From the NCBI GenBank assembly GCA_910586575.1, contig CAJUJQ010000142.1:1-8001 (forward strand): a DNA stretch of 8,001 nt. The letters run 5' to 3'. This document shows positions 1 through 6,177 of the stretch, piece after piece; position 1 is the first letter of the stretch; every line of letters starts with the position of its first letter. Made by a program: the position numbers and the translations under genes. The stretch comes from an uncultured Clostridia bacterium (lineage in GTDB: Bacteria > Bacillota > Clostridia > Oscillospirales > Butyricicoccaceae). The notes beneath the pieces were generated by a model. It was not told the DNA's origin, did no database searches, and was given only the letters and a program-made list of their open reading frames with translations.

Positions 1-111
1 TAAACTGCTTTTTGAGCCGCCCTTTGTCGCTTGAAACTTGGAAACTGGTGTATAAAAATTATAACATATTTTATAAAATAAATAAAAACAATCGGATAAC
101 TGGCGGAGACG

Positions 112-160
112 TTTTGTTCTCTACAGATACGGCGGCTTTGCCGCCTATCTTCGGAACAAA
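112..160. repeat. Nested imperfect hairpin in the region downstream of the integrase gene
   Basis: Seen: TTTGTTC (113-119) pairs with GAACAAA (154-160). Inside it AGATA pairs with TATCT, and the core is GGCGGC-TTT-GCCGCC (131-145) with one bulged C at 130. There is no T-tract after it, so it is not a clear terminator. A reading frame crosses it on the plus strand (12-218) but has no ribosome binding site and no recognisable domain. It may be a structured RNA or an element-end structure; the function is unknown. Apart from this hairpin and the terminator-like hairpin at 312-341, I see nothing else convincing in 1-350. Confidence 0.5.
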
Positions 161-311
161 GTCCCCGCATTGTCGTCGAATAACGGCAGATTCAAAATCA
201 TATTTCGTGAGGGAATAGAGGTGGATATGTGCCATTTCCCTTTTGTTTATTATTTTTCCCGTAATATACCGCCCCCTCTCCTATCCTTGCAAAACAATGC
301 CTGAACAGAAA

Positions 312-341
312 TAGAGGACAGATTATACAATCCATCCTCTA
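312..341 (-). terminator. Weak terminator-like hairpin after the integrase gene
   Basis: TAGAGGA (312-318) pairs with TCCTCTA (335-341), with an inner GATT/AATC pairing. On the minus strand it starts about 10 bases after the integrase stop codon and is followed by a short T-rich stretch (TATTTCTGTT). Position and orientation fit termination of the integrase transcript, but the T-tract is poor. Confidence 0.45.
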
Positions 342-350
342 ATTAAATGC

Positions 351-1577
351 TTATAAATTGAAAGCAGCCGCATATTTATCAGTAGCAGTTTGCATCTGCC
401 GCAAATCTGCCTTAACATAGAAATTTAAGGTTGTGCTTGCATCTGCGTGACCAAGAATTTCCTGCACACTTTTGATGTCTGCGCCATGAGAAAGAAGCAG
501 GGTTGCGCAAGAATGACGCAAATCATGCGGAGAAAGATCGGGAAAACCATTCCTTTTCATAAAACGTTTAACGCGCCATGTAACTGAATTAGGATCGCGC
601 GGAAGAAAAACTTCATTGCTCTTGGGAAATAGAAATGCTTTGGTTAAAACTGTGTCGGGGTGCTGGTTTTGCATCTGGCTTTTCAACTGATGGAGTAAAC
701 GCAAGGTATTTGTCATAACGGGAATGGTGCGGACGCTGTTTGTCGTTTTAGGCGTGTTGACCACTATGCCGCTTTGGGGTGTGTATGACACATTGCGTGA
801 AATAGTAATTGTACCTTCTTTCTCGTCAATGTCGCCCCATTGAAGCCCTAAGCATTCACCGCGCCGCATTCCCGTTGTAATCAACAGCTGCAAGATGCAG
901 TGAAAATCGAGCGGGCAATCTGACAGCGCTTTGAAAAACTCTTGCGCCTGTTCCTCTGTCAATGCGTCAACCGGTTTCTTCTCTTGCTTCGGTGCATCAA
1001 CATTGCGCATTGGATTCTTGGAAATCATTTCTTGCTTTTCCGCATATCCGAAAATCGCGGTAAGCGTTACATACTGATGCCGCAGGGATTTGGCAGAAAA
1101 TGGCTTGCCTGCCTTGGTTTTATAATCCGTCCGCAGGTAAATGAAATATTTCTGAATGTCAATCGGTGTGATATCTTGCAAGACTGCACCCCTGAAATAC
1201 TCTGTAATGGGCTTCGACATATACTCATAGAATGCAATGGTTGCAGGCTTTGCGTCCCCGCCGCACACGTTCATCGCAAACCATGTATCTGTGACAAAAG
1301 CCACAAAATCATCTTTGCGCTTTTCCGGCGGGAGACTGTATGCACGGCCCTGTGCCTTTGCTTCCTGCTGCTTTTGATACTCTGCCCTTACTTCCTGTTC
1401 CCATGCGTCTGCGGCCCGCTCGGCGGCTTTCCGCGCCTTGGAGGGCGTTACCCCTTGCGCTGGCGTCCATGTGCAGTAGCGGCGAATTTGTTTCCCTTGC
1501 GCGTCCCTGTCCAGACAGACCGTGAAACGATAGGACACCAATTTTCCATCCCTCTTGTTCTCTCTGATATTTGCCAT
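351..1577 (-). CDS. Tyrosine recombinase / phage-type integrase
   Basis: Site-specific recombinase that breaks and rejoins DNA through a covalent tyrosine intermediate, used to integrate and excise a mobile element. The chosen ATG (MANIRE..., 408 aa) is preceded by AAGAAAGG ten bases upstream; a start ten codons earlier has no such site. Domains in order: an N-terminal arm-DNA-binding segment (about residues 1-75, charged and helical), a SAM-like core-binding domain (about 90-195), and the catalytic domain (about 205-400). All catalytic residues are visible: R238 in TGMRRGE, K277 in TPKT, H351 and R354 in HDLRH, H377 in LGHAD, and the nucleophile Y387 in NFYVKA. Length and layout are those of Tn916/phage-type integrases of Firmicutes. 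The gene points away from a tRNA-Ala fragment 166 bases upstream, the usual position relative to an attachment site. No frameshift is seen, so it is probably active. Confidence 0.95.
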   Translation of the reverse strand: MANIRENKRDGKLVSYRFTVCLDRDAQGKQIRRYCTWTPAQGVTPSKARKAAERAADAWEQEVRAEYQKQQEAKAQGRAYSLPPEKRKDDFVAFVTDTWFAMNVCGGDAKPATIAFYEYMSKPITEYFRGAVLQDITPIDIQKYFIYLRTDYKTKAGKPFSAKSLRHQYVTLTAIFGYAEKQEMISKNPMRNVDAPKQEKKPVDALTEEQAQEFFKALSDCPLDFHCILQLLITTGMRRGECLGLQWGDIDEKEGTITISRNVSYTPQSGIVVNTPKTTNSVRTIPVMTNTLRLLHQLKSQMQNQHPDTVLTKAFLFPKSNEVFLPRDPNSVTWRVKRFMKRNGFPDLSPHDLRHSCATLLLSHGADIKSVQEILGHADASTTLNFYVKADLRQMQTATDKYAAAFNL

Positions 1578-1642
1578 TGATAGCCAACCTTTCTTTCGGC
1601 ATATCAATGCTTTTCGGGGTTTTCCAACCGTTTTTTTCAGGG

Positions 1643-1679
1643 TTGTGCGCTTTTTTGTGCGCTCTTGATATTGTGTGCT
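1643..1679. repeat. Three short direct repeats, candidate arm-type integrase binding sites
   Basis: TTGTGCGCT occurs at 1643-1651 and 1655-1663, with a one-base variant TTGTGTGCT at 1671-1679. They lie between the integrase start codon and the tRNA-Ala fragment. Tyrosine integrases with an N-terminal arm-binding domain bind short direct repeats flanking the core site, so position and form fit that role. Binding itself is inference. Confidence 0.45.
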
Positions 1680-1703
1680 CTGCGCAAAACGCTGAAAAGT
1701 TAC

Positions 1704-1739
1704 AAAAAAGCCATGAAATCTTTCGATTCCAAGGCTTTT
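1704..1739 (-). terminator. Rho-independent terminator just after the tRNA-Ala fragment
   Basis: On the minus strand AAAAGCCTTGGAATC (rc of 1725-1739) pairs with GATTTCATGGCTTTT around a GAAA tetraloop. There is one mismatch and one G-U pair, and six Ts follow. It begins three bases after the CCA of the tRNA fragment, so it looks like the terminator of the tRNA transcript. It also insulates the integrase gene from upstream transcription. Confidence 0.75.
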
Positions 1740-1742
1740 AGG

Positions 1743-1803
1743 TGGTGGAGACGGTGGGGATCGAACCCATGACCTCTTGACTGCCAGTCAAACGCTCTCC
1801 CGA
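1743..1803 (-). pseudogene. tRNA-Ala(GGC) 3' fragment, probable attachment-site core
   Basis: On the minus strand the last ~60 bases of a tRNA are clear. They include the end of the D-arm (GAGAGC-like), an anticodon arm TTTGA-CTGGCAG-TCAAG with anticodon GGC (Ala), variable loop AGGTC, T-arm with TTCGATC loop, acceptor strand CGTCTCC, discriminator A and encoded CCA. The 5' part does not fit. The expected 5' acceptor is GGGGACG followed by D-stem GCTC, but the sequence there reads GGGTGCTTACCCGATGATT, leaving two acceptor mismatches and no D-stem. The T-stem also has one A-C mismatch. The gene is therefore a 3' remnant, as left by integration of an element into a tRNA 3' end. It is unlikely to be a functional tRNA. 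Confidence 0.7.
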
Positions 1804-1846
1804 ATCATCGGGTAAGCACCCCCAAATGTCCGGTTGGACTTTTGGG
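1799..1846. repeat. Two adjacent inverted repeats next to the tRNA fragment
   Basis: CCCGA-ATCA-TCGGG occupies 1799-1812. CCCAAA-T-GTCC-GGTT-GGAC-T-TTTGGG occupies 1821-1846. The first overlaps the point where tRNA similarity ends and the second follows at once. Such dyads could be recombinase or excisionase sites at the junction; no T-tract follows, so they are not obvious terminators. Confidence 0.5.
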
Positions 1847-1927
1847 CATCATAGGCGACCACTCACATAAAAAATTGGCAGAAACAATTCAAAAGTTGGA
1901 ATCGTGATAGCATTGCTCCGTTTGGAT

Positions 1928-3565
1928 TTATGCGTTTCTGGCTTTCAAGGGTTTCCTCTTTTTACACTGCTGCTCCAAGCTGTCGATGCCGTGCAGGAAC
2001 TGCTGGACGTTGATATTGAATTCGATATCCAGCTGGTAGTCGCGGCGGACGGTCACGCGCTTGATGATGTACACACAAATCATTTTCTGCGTTGCGCGGT
2101 CGCTGTTATCAAACATTTCCGACCATGATACGATATGTTGATACTCGGCGCGGAGATCCTCCATGCGGGCATTGCTGTCAGCCAGTTCCTCGTTCAGCTC
2201 GGTGATGCGCCTGCTGGTCGCCATCAGCTTCTCACGGATTTCCTCTGCCATTTCATTGAGGATCTCGGCGGGGAGCAGGCTTTTACCCTGCACCGCTTTC
2301 ATGATCTCTGCTTTCAGGGACTCATATTCCCGGTTGACGCTGGCATTTTCGACTTTCGCTCGCTGGAGATCCGCTTGGAGAAGCGTCATTTGCTTTTCAA
2401 ACGCCGTCCCGACAATCAGTTCGTCGGAAACCGCCTGCATTTTGTGGAACACCTGATGCAGGATATCTTCGACCATGCCGTCCAGGATGTGCATCGTGTA
2501 GCCCGTCTGACCGTCGCATTCGAGACGGCGGCGGGTCTTTCTGTAGCACACATAGCGGATTCGCTTTTTCCGGATTTCCGTACCGTCTGCCTTCCGGACA
2601 ACCGTGCCATTCGTAGTCAGCACCAGCCGCCCTCCACAGTGGCCACAGTACATATTTCCCGAAAGAAGCGACTGTCCGGTGGTGTTCAGCGGGATGTGCC
2701 GCTCGTCCTTATTCTCCAGTTTCCGCTCCAGCATCAGCTTCTGCGCAAGGTCGAAGGTTTCCGGCGAGACAATCTGCAATTCCTCGAACGGTTCGGAATA
2801 CGTTTCCCCGCTGCGCAGGACACCTTTATACATCGGATTGTGCAGGATCGCGCAGATGGTTGCGTCATGCCAGTTCTCGCCCTTGCGGTTTTTGATCCCA
2901 TGGTCGTTGAGGAAATTTGCCATCCGCCACCTGCCGAAGCCGGAGGAGACGCAGAGATCGAACATCGTGCGAATCACCTCTGCTTCTTTCTCGTCGATGA
3001 CCAGCTTATTGACTTCATGCTTGCGTTTGTTCAGGATTCCGCTCTTTTCGAGCCGGTATCCGAACGGAGCCTTGCCGCCCCGGAACCGCCCTTCCTGCAC
3101 CATCTGTCCGAGCGCCGTTTTGGTACGGATGGAAGTCTTTTGACTCTCACCATCGGCCTGCCAAAAGCGGATGTAGTTTGTCAGGCGGTCGGTATGCGAC
3201 TCAAAGCGCTGTTCACCTTCGTTGACGCTCCAGACCTTGATGCCCTTCTTGCAGAACCATTCGACTACAAACGGGGTTTCGTCGGATTTGCGCCCGAGGC
3301 GGTCGAACATGAACACCAGCAGGATATCGAACTTGCCCTGCTCGGCACGCTCCTTAATCAGCTGGAGCTTGTCGCGGTCATTCGCGCTGACCTTGTAGCC
3401 GGATACGCCGGTTTCCTGTTCTTCGCCAACAATCGTCCAGCCCATCCGGTCTGCAAACTCGCGGCAGGCTTTGCGCTGCACCGGAATGTCGGCGCGGTCC
3501 TGTTCGTCGTGATCGACCTGCTTGGTTGTAGATACGCGGTATAAACATTGAACTCTTTCAGCCAT
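1928..3565 (-). CDS. Large serine recombinase (resolvase/invertase family, TnpX-like)
   Basis: Site-specific recombinase that makes a double-strand break through a serine nucleophile; large members move integrative elements and phages. The ATG chosen (MAERVQCLYRVSTT..., 545 aa) has GGGAGG nine bases upstream. The N-terminal resolvase domain (about 1-145) shows YRVSTTKQ with nucleophile S12 and the FDRLGR motif (D88, R89, R92). The recombinase domain follows (about 165-280; APFGY, then GVLRSG). A zinc-ribbon has C307/C310 and C340/C350, and a long charged coiled coil spans about 385-480 before the C-terminal tail. Length is typical of the TnpX/TndX group. It follows a tnpW-like gene on the same strand after a 128-base gap. 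No frame break is seen. A long antisense frame (2135-3544) is a shadow. The cognate attachment sites are not identified. Confidence 0.93.
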   Translation of the reverse strand: MAERVQCLYRVSTTKQVDHDEQDRADIPVQRKACREFADRMGWTIVGEEQETGVSGYKVSANDRDKLQLIKERAEQGKFDILLVFMFDRLGRKSDETPFVVEWFCKKGIKVWSVNEGEQRFESHTDRLTNYIRFWQADGESQKTSIRTKTALGQMVQEGRFRGGKAPFGYRLEKSGILNKRKHEVNKLVIDEKEAEVIRTMFDLCVSSGFGRWRMANFLNDHGIKNRKGENWHDATICAILHNPMYKGVLRSGETYSEPFEELQIVSPETFDLAQKLMLERKLENKDERHIPLNTTGQSLLSGNMYCGHCGGRLVLTTNGTVVRKADGTEIRKKRIRYVCYRKTRRRLECDGQTGYTMHILDGMVEDILHQVFHKMQAVSDELIVGTAFEKQMTLLQADLQRAKVENASVNREYESLKAEIMKAVQGKSLLPAEILNEMAEEIREKLMATSRRITELNEELADSNARMEDLRAEYQHIVSWSEMFDNSDRATQKMICVYIIKRVTVRRDYQLDIEFNINVQQFLHGIDSLEQQCKKRKPLKARNA

Positions 3566-3601
3566 TTTATCTGTCCTCCCATTGAATTTTCTGCGGATTT
3601 C

Positions 3602-3682
3602 GTAATGTGAGGGCAGACATCCAAACCATATTCTGTTGTCAAGGTTCACCGTCTCTTTGCCAAACCTATTATCTCACATTAC
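3602..3682. repeat. Perfect 10-base inverted repeat bracketing the recombinase leader
   Basis: GTAATGTGAG (3602-3611) and CTCACATTAC (3673-3682) are exact inverted copies separated by 61 bases. They lie between the tnpW-like gene and the serine recombinase start, so they are in the 5' leader of the recombinase. They may be a regulator or recombinase binding pair, or the closing stem of a leader structure. Confidence 0.5.
3619..3648. repeat. Diverged copy A of a ~35-base dispersed repeat
   Basis: ATCCAAA, then ATATTC, then TTGTCAAGGTTCA (3636-3648) occur in the same order as at 5653-5687, with 5 bases missing between the first two blocks. The reverse complement contains TTGACA. Sharing between two separate intergenic regions suggests a dispersed repeat or a common regulatory or recombination site. 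Confidence 0.5.
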
Positions 3683-3693
3683 AGTTCAAATAG

Positions 3694-3891
3694 CTACTGA
3701 AAGTTAGAAGTATTTAAGCTTTTATCTTCCCTTTTGCAATCCGTCGTCAGCAGACAGGTGCTGAGAAGAACCTGCTTGACCTGCACCGCGACATCCGGGT
3801 TCGGCTCGTCCGCAAAGTGCAGTGTGACCCTGTGCCCTTTGATTGTGACCTCCATCTTTGAGGATCTGGAAATTCCTTCTGCATTGTTCAT
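3694..3891 (-). CDS. tnpW: TnpW-like small transposon-encoded protein
   Basis: Small protein (65 aa from this start) resembling the TnpW family found in Clostridia transposons beside recombinase genes; its function is not established. The core MEVTIKGHRVTLHFADEP followed by a helical segment around VAVQVKQVLL fits the TnpW pattern of a short beta-hairpin then a K/R-L helix, and the polar tail is variable. AGGAGG lies seven bases before the ATG chosen and four bases before another ATG one codon upstream (3892-3894), so the start may be either. It is the first gene of a minus-strand unit leading to the serine recombinase and is divergent from fic. Family assignment rests on pattern memory, not a search. 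Confidence 0.65.
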   Translation of the reverse strand: MNNAEGISRSSKMEVTIKGHRVTLHFADEPNPDVAVQVKQVLLSTCLLTTDCKREDKSLNTSNFQ

Positions 3892-3937
3892 CATGAATCC
3901 TCCTGACATTATGTAAATTTTCGTTTAACTGCCCCAA

Positions 3938-4001
3938 GCTGAAATAAACATATCACGAAACCATCCTTATTTCAGCAAACCCTTTACTTCCTGAAATAAG
4001 G
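3938..4001. promoter_or_regulatory. Three CTGAAATAA operator-like boxes between tnpW and fic
   Basis: GCTGAAATAA (3938-3947) and its inverted copy TTATTTCAGC (3967-3976) form a 10-base perfect dyad. A third copy, CTGAAATAAGG (3991-4001), lies between the -35 and -10 of the fic promoter. A repressor bound there would block fic and could also affect the divergent tnpW-recombinase unit. The Fic protein carries its own C-terminal winged helix, making autoregulation plausible (inference). Confidence 0.6.
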
Positions 4002-4011
4002 AGTGTATAAT
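3983..4011 (+). promoter_or_regulatory. Sigma-A type promoter of fic
   Basis: The -35 TTTACT (3983-3988) and -10 TATAAT (4006-4011) are separated by 17 bases. They sit about 35 bases upstream of the fic start codon and overlap the third CTGAAATAA box. Confidence 0.75.
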
Positions 4012-4046
4012 AGACACTATATTTCAATTTGAGGGAGCGTGCTACC

Positions 4047-5186
4047 ATGAACCGTGCCGGAACATATACAACCAACATGACTGGTGAAGCTGCTTATCAA
4101 TCCTTTCGTCCTGCCCCGCTGCCGCCAGCACCTGCTCTGAACATGGACAATGATCTCATCCGTCTTCTGGTGTCGGCAAACCGTCAGCTTGTGTATCTGG
4201 ACACCGCATCCAAACTGATTCCAAACACTGAATTATTTGTATCCATGTACGTTCGGAAGGAAGCCTTGATTTCTTCACAGATTGAAGGCACACAATGTAC
4301 GCTGGACGACGTTCTTGACCCTGAATCCGATATCAATGCGAATCTGGACGTATCAGAAGTTATCAATTACGTTCGGGCGTCACAGTTTGCACTGGAGCGG
4401 CTGCAATCGCTTCCGCTTTGCAATCGTCTTCTCCGAGAAACACATGCCATCTTGATGGAAGGCGTGCGGGGGCAGGAAAAGAATCCAGGGGAATTCCGTC
4501 GTTCTCAAAACTGGATCGGCGCTGCAAACTGCACGTTAAAGGATGCACGTTATATCCCGCCCAATGCGAATGACATGGAGTCCTCAATGGCTGACCTGGA
4601 ACGCCATATCAACGAAAACAGTGACTATGACCCACTGATTCAAGCCGCGCTGATCCATTACCAATTTGAAACAATCCATCCATTTCTGGATGGAAACGGT
4701 CGGATTGGCAGATTACTGGTGCTTCTGTATCTAACCGAACAGAAACTGCTCAGCAAGCCTGTTCTATACGTTTCCTATTTTCTGAAAAAGAATCAGCTTG
4801 AATACTATGACCGGATCAGCGAAGTACGCCGCAGCGGAAATTATGAGCAATGGGTGCGCTTCTTTCTGGAGGCAGTCGAAACTGCCGCAGCAGACGCAGT
4901 CCATTCCATTTCCCAACTATCCGCCCTGCATGACACGAACATTGCAAAATTGCCGCAGCCCAAACGGAGCAATGATAGTGTTCGAGCTGTTTTCGACTAT
5001 CTGGAACAAAATCCAATTATTGATATCCGGCGTACTGCTGCTGCATTGAACCGAAGCTACAACACCGTAGCTTCAGCAATCAAAAAGCTGACAGAACTGG
5101 AAATTCTTCAAGAAACAACAAACGCGTCCCGCAACCGGGTTTTTGCCTACGAACAATATCTTGCTATTTTACGAAAGGATACTTGA
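4047..5186 (+). CDS. fic: Fic-family protein adenylyltransferase with C-terminal winged helix
   Basis: Fic enzymes transfer AMP from ATP to a hydroxyl side chain of a target protein; the target here is unknown. The ATG at 4047 (379 aa) follows GAGGGAG with nine bases between. The N-terminal Fic_N-like region includes S76-S-Q-I-E80-G, the S/TxxxE(G/N) inhibitory motif, which places it among self-inhibited class II Fic proteins. The Fic core shows the complete catalytic motif HPFLDGNGRIGR (211-222) with catalytic H211, D215, N217 and R222. Residues about 308-375 form a winged-helix DNA-binding domain (IRRTAAALNRSYNTVASAIKK region). The promoter and three operator-like boxes lie directly upstream. 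No separate antitoxin gene is present, consistent with the internal inhibitory helix. Full length and intact. Confidence 0.93.
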   Translation: MNRAGTYTTNMTGEAAYQSFRPAPLPPAPALNMDNDLIRLLVSANRQLVYLDTASKLIPNTELFVSMYVRKEALISSQIEGTQCTLDDVLDPESDINANLDVSEVINYVRASQFALERLQSLPLCNRLLRETHAILMEGVRGQEKNPGEFRRSQNWIGAANCTLKDARYIPPNANDMESSMADLERHINENSDYDPLIQAALIHYQFETIHPFLDGNGRIGRLLVLLYLTEQKLLSKPVLYVSYFLKKNQLEYYDRISEVRRSGNYEQWVRFFLEAVETAAADAVHSISQLSALHDTNIAKLPQPKRSNDSVRAVFDYLEQNPIIDIRRTAAALNRSYNTVASAIKKLTELEILQETTNASRNRVFAYEQYLAILRKDT

Positions 5187-5444
5187 TAGCACATACACAG
5201 GGACCCCTTTCCGCGATTTCCCGCAGAAGCGGTCCCCGTGGCATCTGTTATCAAGATTTCTCTTTTGATTGTTTCTGCACTCGTATTCGACACTACTCCC
5301 CCAAGCACGCCGGGCGACCTCTTTGGACAGCGGCTGGCTCCACCGCTTCACGGGAATCTCACCCCCGGCAGGATCTCTGTCGGCCGCCCTCCTGATTACG
5401 GGACTGGACGGGAGTATCATGATCCCTGACGCTGTCATTGCGAG

Positions 5445-5463
5445 GCCAGCCGCCGCGGCTGGC
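5445..5463 (+). terminator. GC-rich hairpin, possible weak terminator of the fic transcript
   Basis: GCCAGCCG (5445-5452) pairs with CGGCTGGC (5456-5463), three-base loop, followed by TTTCTGG on the plus strand. The stem is strong but the T-tract is short, and it lies 260 bases after fic. Confidence 0.3.
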
Positions 5464-5652
5464 TTTCTGGACGGATGGGCCCGCTTACACCTTATATGAT
5501 AGGTTGGCCGTCATTCGATAGAAGGGGGCGCGGGCGAAGCGTTCGAACAAAAACAGAAATAAGTGGCTTCGAGTTCACTCCGCGCGTTTCTACAGGTGAT
5601 CTTCGCGCATCCTCCAATGTCGCTTGCCCCTTCCGGGGCACGTCAGGAACGT

Positions 5653-5687
5653 ATCCAAAGCATCGGATATTCACTTGTCAAGGTTCA
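5653..5687. repeat. Copy B of the ~35-base dispersed repeat
   Basis: Contains ATCCAAA, ATATTC and TTGTCAAGGTTCA (5675-5687) in the same order and orientation as 3619-3648. It abuts the hairpin at 5687-5714. On the minus strand it presents TTGACA, then 17 bases, then TTGGAT, which would be a weak promoter. Confidence 0.5.
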
Positions 5688-5714
5688 GTGGGAGGGAGAA
5701 ATTACCCTCCCACT
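5687..5714. repeat. Perfect 10-base-stem hairpin
   Basis: AGTGGGAGGG (5687-5696) and CCCTCCCACT (5705-5714) are exact inverted copies around an eight-base loop. No T-tract follows on either strand, so intrinsic termination is doubtful. It lies about 50 bases after the end of the sigma-like gene on the minus strand. Confidence 0.55.
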
Positions 5715-5762
5715 ACTAAGCCGAACTCAGAGGTACTTTGACCGGATTTTTTTTTGAAAATT

Positions 5763-6176
5763 TCAGAAAAACTTTTTCAACCACTGAATTGCCCTGCGCC
5801 GCCGGTCGTTAATGGTACTCTGCGGAACGCCGGATTTCTCTGCCAGCTCACGTTCGCTGAGACCATCAAAATAAATGGCGGTCAGCAGCCTTTGATCACC
5901 TTCAGGCAGCAGATTCAAGCAGCGATGCAGCTTTTCACACAAAATGCGAGCAATCGCGGCATCCTCAGTGCTCACCGCATCACGATCAGGAATCATCGCT
6001 TCACCCGACATCTCCGGCGTATCCAGATTGCTGTACAGCACAAGCCCGTGACGCTGATCCTTTTCATCCAGAGTGCGGGTATGCCGCTCTATGCCATAAT
6101 ACGCCTGATAAATCTCGCTGCTGACCTCAATCTGTTCACCGCTGATCATAATGATGTACTTTTTGTTTTCTTCCAT
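5763..6176 (-). CDS. Sigma-70 region-4-like regulator of an integrative element
   Basis: A 137-aa protein of the short sigma-like type found in Tn916/Tn1549-like conjugative elements, where such proteins are thought to activate transfer or excision genes. GGAGG lies ten bases before the ATG. The N-terminal half (MEENKKYIIMISGEQIEV, then a tyrosine-rich helix and YSNLDTPE) matches my memory of that family. The C-terminal part (about 85-137) is a region-4-type helix-turn-helix: LLPEGDQRLLTAIYFDGLSERELAEKSG is followed by the recognition helix around PQSTINDRRRRAI, ending LKKFF. The preceding 73-aa frame stops one base before the start codon, which suggests translational coupling. The upstream leader also contains a terminator-like hairpin. 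Intact. The promoter it recognises is unknown. Confidence 0.85.
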   Translation of the reverse strand: MEENKKYIIMISGEQIEVSSEIYQAYYGIERHTRTLDEKDQRHGLVLYSNLDTPEMSGEAMIPDRDAVSTEDAAIARILCEKLHRCLNLLPEGDQRLLTAIYFDGLSERELAEKSGVPQSTINDRRRRAIQWLKKFF

Positions 6177-6177
6177 T

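Larger units (their letters stand above)
5187..5760. other. Long intergenic region without a convincing gene
   Basis: About 570 bases between fic and the first sigma-like gene. Several overlapping frames are open here (for example 5563-5757 plus and 5492-5674 minus), but none has a ribosome binding site or a domain that I recognise. Contents that can be named are an imperfect hairpin GGGACC/GGTCCC (5200-5236) just after fic, a GC-rich hairpin at 5445-5463, a dispersed-repeat copy at 5653-5687, and a 10-base-stem hairpin at 5687-5714. It may hold an untranslated RNA or an old junction. Confidence 0.5.

Noticed and set aside
101..111. TGGCGGAGACG as a second copy of the tRNA 3' end (TGGTGGAGACG at 1743), which would bound a tiny integrase-only element
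   Set aside because: Only 11 bases with one mismatch and no further similarity on either side; chance is a sufficient explanation.
12..218. 68-aa frame on the plus strand
   Set aside because: Crosses the nested hairpin, has no ribosome binding site and no recognisable domain.
942..1580. 212-aa open frame opposite the integrase
   Set aside because: Antisense shadow with odd composition and no family resemblance.
1743..1821. Complete functional tRNA-Ala
   Set aside because: The 5' acceptor and D-stem do not pair; using the CCCGA/TCGGG dyad as the D-arm leaves too many bases before the anticodon stem.
2135..3544. 469-aa open frame on the plus strand opposite the serine recombinase
   Set aside because: No ribosome binding site, no recognisable domain; it is the antisense shadow of a gene with full catalytic motifs.
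5563..5757. 64-aa frame on the plus strand ending in a T-tract
   Set aside because: No ribosome binding site; it runs through a dispersed repeat and a hairpin and looks like a translated repeat.
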